From the NCBI RefSeq assembly GCF_002020805.1, contig NZ_MPRJ01000001.1:1-64000 (forward strand): a stretch of 64,000 bases of DNA. Direction: 5' to 3'. Under the pieces are notes generated by a model, which saw only the letters and a list, made by a program, of their open reading frames with translations, was not told where the DNA came from and did not search any database. This DNA is from Solemya velesiana gill symbiont (lineage in GTDB: Bacteria; Pseudomonadota; Gammaproteobacteria; Chromatiales; Chromatiaceae). Position numbers and translations under genes: made by a program. Positions 56,072 through 64,000 of this stretch are shown here, in pieces (the first letter of the stretch is position 1; every line of letters begins with the position of its first letter).

Positions 56072-56500
56072 TCAGGTGTTGATGTAGTCCCGAAGGTATT
56101 TCACCTCGACGGTGACGTCTTTCAGTTTTGCCTTCACCAGGTCGCCAATGGAGATGACGCCGACGGTTTTTCCGCCTTCGAGGATCGGCAGGTGGCGAAA
56201 GCGGTGCTCGGTCATCAGGGACATCGCTTCATCGATGGAGCAGTCCGTAGTGCCGACGATCAGATCGCGGGTCAGTGCCTCGTCGATTCCAACGCCGTCG
56301 AGTCTCCCGTTGTGCTTGCTGCAAAGTTGGAGTACGCCCCTCTCGGTCGCAATGTCCAGCAACTCGCCGTCATCGGATTCAACCAGCAGCGCGCCAACCC
56401 TGTGTCTGCACATGGTGTCGATGGCCTCCAGTGCGGTGACCGAGGCCTTGATTGTAATAATGCCGGTGGATTTGCGCTCCAGAATGTCGTTTAGCGTCAT
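56072..56500 (-). CDS. CBS-domain-pair protein
   Basis: 142 residues made of two CBS domains (MTLNDILERKSTGIITIKAS... and MTEHRFRHLPILEGGKTVGVISIGDLV) with a DUF2267-free short tail. Such stand-alone pairs bind adenine nucleotides and regulate partners; none is evident nearby. The ATG follows AGGAGGAG on the leftward strand. Confidence 0.88.
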   Translation of the reverse strand: MTLNDILERKSTGIITIKASVTALEAIDTMCRHRVGALLVESDDGELLDIATERGVLQLCSKHNGRLDGVGIDEALTRDLIVGTTDCSIDEAMSLMTEHRFRHLPILEGGKTVGVISIGDLVKAKLKDVTVEVKYLRDYINT

Positions 56501-56649
56501 AAGCTCCTCCTGCGTAGTAATTACCTTGTGTAAGAGTCAAGTATAGGAGGATTTTGGGAATGGATTATTAAAATTAATAAAGTCCAGTCAATTCAGTTGC
56601 TTATTCGGCTCCGGAGGCTCAGGGTCGCCGGGGTCGGTATGCCTAGTGT

Positions 56650-57121
56650 CAGAATATATCGCTGAGGATATCCAGGATTAATCCTGTGGCCTCCTCGATC
56701 AGCAGAACGTCGTTGTCCACCACCACGCGCTTCTGCCCGGGTGTGTTGTTTCCGGAAGCATGCTTTCCAGGCTGGCAGGCAGGTCGCGTTTTTCAAGGCC
56801 GGGTGGGAGGCGGCCCTTCTCTTTCAGTTGCCTGGCCAGGCCCGGGGGCAGCTTTTCACGCTTGGCCAGTCCCGGCGGTAGACCTTTCTGCTTTTTGCCC
56901 TTGGATTTCTTGTGCTTCTTGCCTTTCCCGTTGTCGTCATCTTCATCTCGGGACTTTTCGTAGCGCTCTTTGTAGTAATCGCGGATTACCTGTTTCGCCA
57001 TTTCCGAGAAAACAGCGCCGAGGACATCATCTGCCTGGGAAGCGCCGGTAGTACCCGGGAGTAAGCCGCAGATAAGCGTGATGCTGGCAAGGAGCAGTGA
57101 GGTAATGTTGAGGTGTTTCAT
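56650..57121 (-). pseudogene. CigR/RcnB-like exported protein gene, frameshifted near the end
   Basis: The first 120 codons give a signal peptide (MKHLNITSLLLASITLICG), a charged linker (DEDDDNGKGKKHKKSKGKKQ) and repeated LPPGLAKR/LPPGLEKR motifs typical of the CigR-like family. At CCCGGG (56737-56742) the frame slips to a wrong end (stop at 56699). One extra base joins LPETTHP to GQKRVVVDNDVLLIEEATGL and the natural TGA at 56650. The last 30 residues are the conserved periplasmic element, so the product as read is altered. A sequencing indel is the alternative. Confidence 0.75.
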
Positions 57122-57190
57122 GCTGATGCCTTTTGTTGAAGCAATCTAACGATAATAGATGATTCGCTGAACTGTAACATGTGAACTGGA

Positions 57191-58048
57191 TCAAATATCG
57201 TATCTCTTCAGTTCTTCATCGTACGCATTGAAGCCGACAAGTGCTCTCAGTTCTGAAAACTCCAGCATCCTGTCAGGTGTTTTGCCTCTCTTCAGCGCAT
57301 CCAGTGCGGATAGCATTGCGGTAGCGGCGCTGCTGATCAGGGTCAGCGGATAAGCAGCGATCTTGTAGCCGATGGATTCGAGTTCGGCAGGTGGCAGAAC
57401 AGGCGTGTCGCCCTGTTCAACCATGTGTGCCATTTTGTACCCTGGGGTCTCGCGGCAGAAGCGCGCCATCTCGTCAACGGTTTGCGGGGCTTCAAGGAAG
57501 ATGATGTCTGCGCCCAGGTCTGCAAAGGCCTGGCATCTCCAGAGCGCCTCCTCCATGCCGTGTTCGTGTCGTGCGTCGGTTCGGGCCATGATCATGACGT
57601 CGCTGCCCGCTTCCTTCTGTGCAACCGCAGCCTTGATGCGATTGGTCGCCTCACGGCGGTCAACGACCCGTTTGCCCCGTGTGTGACCACAGCGCTTGGG
57701 CGCTTCCTGGTCCTCGATCATGATGCAGGCAAAACCTGCCTCGGCGTAGCTCTTTACGGTACAGCGCACGTTCATCGGGTTACCGTATCCGGTATCCCCG
57801 TCGCCGATGACCGGGATCTCCACGGCGCTGCAGATGTTGCGACCCTGGTCCACCATTTCGCCGGCTGAGATCAAGCCGGTGTCAGGAAGTCCGAGTCGGG
57901 CGGCGGAAACGGCGAAGCCGCTCATGAAGGTGAGGGGGAAGCCGGCCTGCTCGATCAGCTTTGCGCTGAATGCGTCAAAGCAGCAGGGCATGGTGATGAT
58001 GCCGGGTTGTTCGAGGAGTGTGTGTAGCTGGCTGGTCACGTTCGGCAT
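57191..58048 (-). CDS. isocitrate lyase/PEP mutase family protein (methylisocitrate-lyase-like)
   Basis: 285 residues from the ATG at 58048 (MPNVTSQLHTLLEQPGIITM), with GGAAC upstream; an ATG at 58063 adds five residues. Blocks are MPCCFDAFSAKLIEQAGF, FMSGFAVSAARLGLPDTGLI, VIGDGDTGYGN (metal) and the catalytic KRCGH in EAPKRCGHTRG. The family includes 2-methylisocitrate lyase, oxaloacetate decarboxylase and carboxyphosphonoenolpyruvate mutase. It is divergent from prpE, so a role near propionate or C3-C4 acid metabolism is likely but unproven. Confidence 0.85.
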   Translation of the reverse strand: MPNVTSQLHTLLEQPGIITMPCCFDAFSAKLIEQAGFPLTFMSGFAVSAARLGLPDTGLISAGEMVDQGRNICSAVEIPVIGDGDTGYGNPMNVRCTVKSYAEAGFACIMIEDQEAPKRCGHTRGKRVVDRREATNRIKAAVAQKEAGSDVMIMARTDARHEHGMEEALWRCQAFADLGADIIFLEAPQTVDEMARFCRETPGYKMAHMVEQGDTPVLPPAELESIGYKIAAYPLTLISSAATAMLSALDALKRGKTPDRMLEFSELRALVGFNAYDEELKRYDI

Positions 58049-58217
58049 GTATCGCTGTTCCATTCTTGGGTATTGGGAGACAGGGATTATCGCCGGATTG
58101 TCTGTGGATGTAATGCCTCGTGGCAAAGCGAATGGGTCGCTTTATTGATCTGGATTATCAAAGGGGTTTTTAAAAGGAACTATATTTCTTCGTATGTCAG
58201 TAAAAAATCGGGCTCGC

Positions 58218-58263
58218 TTTATTTGCATGTGCCTCCGTTGTATGCAAATAAATTAGCAAATAA
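58218..58263. promoter_or_regulatory. inverted-repeat operator candidate between the lyase and prpE
   Basis: TTTATTTGCAT (58218-58228) and ATGCAAATAAA (58242-58252) are perfect 11-base inverted arms 13 bases apart. A third half-site, GCAAATAA, at 58256-58263 repeats 58244-58251 at 12 bases' spacing. GCAAA half-sites recall those of short-chain acyl-CoA regulators (RamB/PccR type); that link is inference. The 397-base AT-rich gap (58049-58445) also holds a 10-base palindrome TTTACGTAAA (about 58334-58343). Confidence 0.45.
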
Positions 58264-58445
58264 CGGGGTATACCATACAGGAATGATGAAAACCATAAAA
58301 AATCTATAAAACTAAGCAGTTAGGGAGAAAAAATTACTTTACGTAAACGTGACAATGGAGTAAAAAAGTAAACTACTTTGCAGCTTGGTGTGAAGGTGTC
58401 ATGTGTCATGCCCTGTATCCAACCACCAGCGTGGAAGATAAAACA

Positions 58446-60341
58446 ATGAGCTACGAAGAGATCTATGCGCGTTCAATGGGGGATCCCGAAGGCTTCTGGG
58501 GAGAGGCTGCAGCGGATATCGACTGGGTCAAGCCCTGGGACAAGGTTCTGGATGATTCCAACAAGCCCTTTTACCGATGGTTTTCAGGTGGTGAGCTCAA
58601 CACCTGTTACAACGCGCTGGATCGACACGCCGATGGTGGCCGGGGTGATCAGCCCGCACTGATCCATGACAGCCCGGTAACTGATTCCAAGACTACGTAT
58701 ACATACAGCGAACTGCGCGATGCGGTTGCAAAGTTCGCCGGCGTGCTAAAGGCCCAGGGCGTGGATAAAGGCGATCGGGTCATCGTCTATATGCCCATGA
58801 TTCCCGAAGCGGCCATTGCCATGTTGGCCTGCGCCCGAATCGGGGCTGTCTACTCGGTGGTCTTCGGCGGCTTTGCTGCCAAGGAGTTGGCGACCCGTAT
58901 CGACGATGCCAAGCCCAAGGTGATCGTCTCCGCTTCGTGCGGCATCGAAGGTGCAAGGGTCATCGGGTACAAGCCACTGTTGGACCAGGCCATCGAGCTT
59001 TCTGCCCATAAGCCGGATCATACGGTTATCTTCCAGCGCCCCCAGGCGGTTGCCGCCATGCAGGAGGGGCGTGACGTGGACTGGGTGGAAGCTGCAGCAG
59101 CGGCTGAGCCCGCAGATTGCGTGCCCGTGGCCGCCACCGATCCGCTCTATATTCTCTACACCTCCGGCACTACCGGCATCCCGAAGGGAGTGGTACGCGA
59201 CAACGGCGGCCACGCGGTGGCGATGAAGTGGAGTATGAGGAACATCTATAACGTCGATCCGGGGGATGTCTACTGGGCGGCATCGGATGTGGGCTGGGTC
59301 GTTGGTCACTCCTATATCGTCTATGCGCCGCTGCTCCATGGCTGCACCACCATCATGTTCGAAGGCAAGCCGGTGGGTACCCCCGACCCGGGTGCCTTCT
59401 GGCGCGTCATATCCGAGAACAATGTCCGGGTGATGTTCACTGCGCCTACTGCGTTCCGTGCCATCAAGCGTGAAGATCCGGAAGCGGAATACCTGCAGAA
59501 GTACGGCATGTCGAAGTTCGAATCACTGTTCCTGGCAGGTGAGCGCTGTGACCCTGATACCCTCGAGTGGGCGCAGACCAAGCTACAGGTGCCTGTGATC
59601 GATCACTGGTGGCAGACCGAGACCGGCTGGGGCATCGCCGCCAACTGCCTGGGTATCGAGCAGTTGCCGGTGAAGGCGGGCTCTCCCACCTGTGCCGTAC
59701 CCGGCTACGACGTACAGATCCTGGACGAAAACGGCAACCAGGAGCAGGCCGGGGAGATCGGCCGTATCATGATCAAGCTGCCCATGCCTCCCGGTTGTCT
59801 GCCTACCCTGTGGCAGAACGACGAGCGCTACGTCGAGTCCTACCTGAGCGCACAGGAGGGCTACTACCTCACCGGTGATGCCGGCTACAAGGATGAGGAC
59901 GGTTACCTGTGGATCATGAGTCGTATCGACGACATCATCAACGTGGCCGGACACCGCCTCTCTACCGGCGGTATGGAGGAGGTGCTCTCCTCCCATCCAG
60001 ACGTGGCCGAGTGTGCCGTTATCGGTGCTGCGGACCAGCTCAAGGGTGAACTGCCCGTTGGCCTGGTTGTGCTCAAGGCCGGTGTCGACCGGGATCACGA
60101 GGAGATTATCGCCGAACTGGTTGCCCTGGTGCGTCAGAAAATCGGTCCTGTGGCGGCGTTCAAGAAGGTGACCGTGGTGGACCGTTTGCCAAAGACCCGT
60201 TCCGGCAAGATCCTGCGCGGCACCATGAAGAAGATCGCCGACGGTCAGGAGTACAAGATGCCGGCAACCATCGATGATCCGGCCATCCTGGACGAGATCA
60301 TCGAGGCGCTGATACGCATCGGTTACGCACAGAAATCCTGA
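58446..60341 (+). CDS. prpE: propionyl-CoA synthetase
   Basis: 631 residues from the ATG at 58446 (MSYEEIYARSMGDPEGFW), with TGGAAGA upstream. AMP-forming acyl-CoA ligase: LYTSGTTGIPKGVV (P-loop), WWQTETGWGI, LTGDAGYKDEDGYLWIMSRIDDIINVAGHRLST and the acylatable lysine in KTRSGKILRGTM. Start, length and HRLSTGGMEE favour propionate over acetate. It makes propionyl-CoA for the carboxylase and mutase genes that follow. Confidence 0.9.
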   Translation: MSYEEIYARSMGDPEGFWGEAAADIDWVKPWDKVLDDSNKPFYRWFSGGELNTCYNALDRHADGGRGDQPALIHDSPVTDSKTTYTYSELRDAVAKFAGVLKAQGVDKGDRVIVYMPMIPEAAIAMLACARIGAVYSVVFGGFAAKELATRIDDAKPKVIVSASCGIEGARVIGYKPLLDQAIELSAHKPDHTVIFQRPQAVAAMQEGRDVDWVEAAAAAEPADCVPVAATDPLYILYTSGTTGIPKGVVRDNGGHAVAMKWSMRNIYNVDPGDVYWAASDVGWVVGHSYIVYAPLLHGCTTIMFEGKPVGTPDPGAFWRVISENNVRVMFTAPTAFRAIKREDPEAEYLQKYGMSKFESLFLAGERCDPDTLEWAQTKLQVPVIDHWWQTETGWGIAANCLGIEQLPVKAGSPTCAVPGYDVQILDENGNQEQAGEIGRIMIKLPMPPGCLPTLWQNDERYVESYLSAQEGYYLTGDAGYKDEDGYLWIMSRIDDIINVAGHRLSTGGMEEVLSSHPDVAECAVIGAADQLKGELPVGLVVLKAGVDRDHEEIIAELVALVRQKIGPVAAFKKVTVVDRLPKTRSGKILRGTMKKIADGQEYKMPATIDDPAILDEIIEALIRIGYAQKS

Positions 60342-60365
60342 GTCGATACCCCGGGGCGCAAAGAC

Positions 60366-60403
60366 GCGGAGCGGGCAGTGAACTGAATAGCTGCCCACTC
60401 CGC
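60366..60403 (+). other. intercistronic hairpin after prpE
   Basis: GCGGAGCGGGCAG (60366-60378) and CTGCCCACTCCGC (60391-60403) pair with a single mismatch around a 12-base loop. No T-run follows, so it more likely stabilises or partitions the message than ends it. Confidence 0.5.
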
Positions 60404-60470
60404 GGCACCCTCGCTCTCTCTTCGCCATGGAAATCGAGAGTAATCAAACCACCATCTACCTGGAAACACT

Positions 60471-62624
<2,154 letters not shown>

Positions 62625-62640
62625 TTATTAATGGGAAGCG

Positions 62641-62709
62641 GTAGGAGCGAACTTGTTCGCGAAATGGCGCATTGTAGTCACTGCCGATCGCGAACAAGTT
62701 CGCTCCTAC
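62641..62709. repeat. REPIN-like inverted repeat
   Basis: Two 22-base arms (62641-62662 and 62688-62709) are perfect reverse complements around a 25-base spacer. The arm begins GTAGGAGCGAACTTG and ends TTCGCGA, the same pattern as the dispersed REP sequences of pseudomonads (GTRGGAGCGRRCTTG...). A copy between two operon genes is typical of REP doublets moved by RAYT transposases; no such gene is in the window. Confidence 0.8.
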
Positions 62710-62746
62710 TGAGACTGGACACAAAACCAATACTTGGTGAATAACT

Positions 62747-64000
62747 ATGCAAGAGATCATTCGCAAGCTTGAAGAGAAGCGCCAGGCGGCCCGCATCGGC
62801 AGTGGCCAGGGGCGTATCGACAAGCAGCATGCCAAGGGCAAGCTGACGGCCCGGGAGCGTATCGAACTGTTTCTGGATCCCGGAACCTTTGAAGAGTGGG
62901 ACATGTTCGTGGAGCATCGCTGCACCGACTTCGGCATGCAGGACCACAAGGTGCCAAGCGACGGCGTTGTGACAGGCTACGGCACGGTCAGTGGCCGGTT
63001 GGTGTTCGTCTTCAGCCAGGATTTCACGGTGTTCGGCGGCTCTCTCTCCATGGCCCACGCCGAGAAGATCTGCAAGGTGATGGACCACGCCATGAAGGTG
63101 GGTGCGCCAGTGATCGGGCTGAACGATTCGGGTGGTGCGCGCATCCAGGAAGGTGTCGAGTCCCTGGCCGGCTATGCCGACGTTTTTCAGCGCAATGTAC
63201 TCGCTTCCGGCGTGGTGCCACAGATCTCCATGATCATGGGGCCCTGTGCCGGTGGCGCGGTCTACTCACCCTCCATGACCGACTTCATCTTCATGGTCAA
63301 GGATACCTCCTACATGTTCGTGACCGGTCCCGACGTGGTGAAGACGGTGATCCATGAAGAGGTGACCGCCGAGGAACTGGGTGGTGCCATGACCCACGCC
63401 AGCAAATCAGGTGTGGCGGATCTCGCCTTCGAGAACGACGTGGAGGTGCTGTTGATGCTTCGCCGCTTCGTCAATTTCCTGCCTGCAAGCAACAAGGACA
63501 AGCCCCCGGTCTGGCCGACGGACGATCCTGCGGACCGCAAGATCCCCTCGCTGGATACCCTGGTGCCCGCGGACCCCAACAAGCCCTATGACATGAAGGA
63601 ACTGATCTACAAGATCGTAGACGACAACGACTTCTTTGAGCTCCAGGCCGACTATGCGGCAAACATCATCACCGGTTTCGACCGAATGGAGGGCTCCACG
63701 GTGGGCATCGTTGCCAACCAGCCGATGGTGCTGGCGGGCTGTCTCGATATCGATTCCTCCAAGAAAGCGGCGCGTTTCGTGCGCTTCTGTGACGCTTTCA
63801 ACATCCCGGCGGTGACCCTGGTGGACGTTCCCGGCTTCCTGCCCGGTACCTCCCAGGAGTATGGCGGCATCATCAAGCACGGTGCCAAGCTGCTCTACGC
63901 CTATGCCGAGGCGACGGTGCCCAAGGTGACGGTGATTACCCGCAAGGCCTACGGCGGTGCCTATGACGTGATGTCATCCAAGCACCTGCGTGGCGACGTC
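62747..64000 (+). CDS. pccB: propionyl-CoA carboxylase, beta (carboxyltransferase) subunit, 3'-truncated by window
   Basis: 418 codons from the ATG at 62747 ([20 protein letters not shown], preceded by GGTGA) to the window edge; the family has about 510. Carboxyltransferase motifs are [56 protein letters not shown] and [27 protein letters not shown]. The substrate (propionyl- versus acetyl- or methylcrotonyl-CoA) is assigned from length, motifs and its place behind the mutase. The biotin-carrying alpha subunit should follow downstream. Confidence 0.93.
   Translation, partial: MQEIIRKLEEKRQAARIGSGQGRIDKQHAKGKLTARERIELFLDPGTFEEWDMFVEHRCTDFGMQDHKVPSDGVVTGYGTVSGRLVFVFSQDFTVFGGSLSMAHAEKICKVMDHAMKVGAPVIGLNDSGGARIQEGVESLAGYADVFQRNVLASGVVPQISMIMGPCAGGAVYSPSMTDFIFMVKDTSYMFVTGPDVVKTVIHEEVTAEELGGAMTHASKSGVADLAFENDVEVLLMLRRFVNFLPASNKDKPPVWPTDDPADRKIPSLDTLVPADPNKPYDMKELIYKIVDDNDFFELQADYAANIITGFDRMEGSTVGIVANQPMVLAGCLDIDSSKKAARFVRFCDAFNIPAVTLVDVPGFLPGTSQEYGGIIKHGAKLLYAYAEATVPKVTVITRKAYGGAYDVMSSKHLRGDV

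Overview
The window is ordinary bacterial chromosome with dense, short-spaced genes on both strands. Gene content and order point to a gammaproteobacterium: rpmE and malic enzyme, ponA/mrcA divergent from pilMNOPQ, then aroK-aroB-damX-gltB-gltD-hemE, plus slyX, zapE, rof, yebG and yigZ. The lineage is inferred from synteny and protein families remembered, not from a database search. A free-living or host-associated sulfur or carbon metabolist of the Chromatiales/sulfur-oxidising-symbiont type would fit, but nothing here proves it. No rRNA, tRNA, CRISPR array or insertion sequence was seen.

Layout. 0-5.7 kb: edge of a Tat-exported protein, hemW, a broken hemF-like gene, rpmE, malic enzyme, pyrB and a yebG-like gene. 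5.9-13.1 kb: an AT-rich orphan, a GST, a doubly broken Na/Pi cotransporter, yigZ, a frameshifted small gene, a broken Rieske-glutamate-synthase fusion, a small lipoprotein and a CNNM-type membrane protein. 13.1-14.1 kb: a 950-base gap with a Sel1 remnant, an orphan hairpin and a helically phased TGCA motif array ahead of gltA. 14-34.6 kb: gltA, mrcA, the type IV pilus alignment/secretin operon, shikimate genes, damX, a 13-bp minisatellite, glutamate synthase and hemE. 34.6-42.5 kb: a dehydrogenase, DUF2058 protein, htpX, and a leftward run of hybrid kinase, response regulator, ArsR repressor, zapE and slyX. 42.5-57.1 kb: truC, a broken Mur-ligase-like gene, bcp, metH, an rRNA/tRNA methyltransferase, an FKBP isomerase coupled to a phosphodiesterase, an amber-interrupted flavin reductase, a broken Ap4A phosphorylase, a DsbA-like protein, endonuclease I, rof, a CBS protein and a frameshifted CigR-like gene. 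57.2-64 kb: a propionate module (PEP-mutase/methylisocitrate-lyase-like enzyme, divergent from prpE, methylmalonyl-CoA mutase and propionyl-CoA carboxylase beta).

Two things stand out. First, at least eight accessory genes carry nonsense codons and/or single-base homopolymer losses, while more than 40 kb of housekeeping sequence (including gltB, metH and mrcA) carries none. This looks like ongoing selective gene decay, with residual assembly indels as the main alternative. Second, a hybrid histidine kinase, a PAS-bearing response regulator and an ArsR repressor form one apparent operon. The ArsR protein has two cysteines 66 residues apart, the spacing of the persulfide-sensing SqrR/BigR group, so the triad is a candidate sulfide/redox signalling unit.
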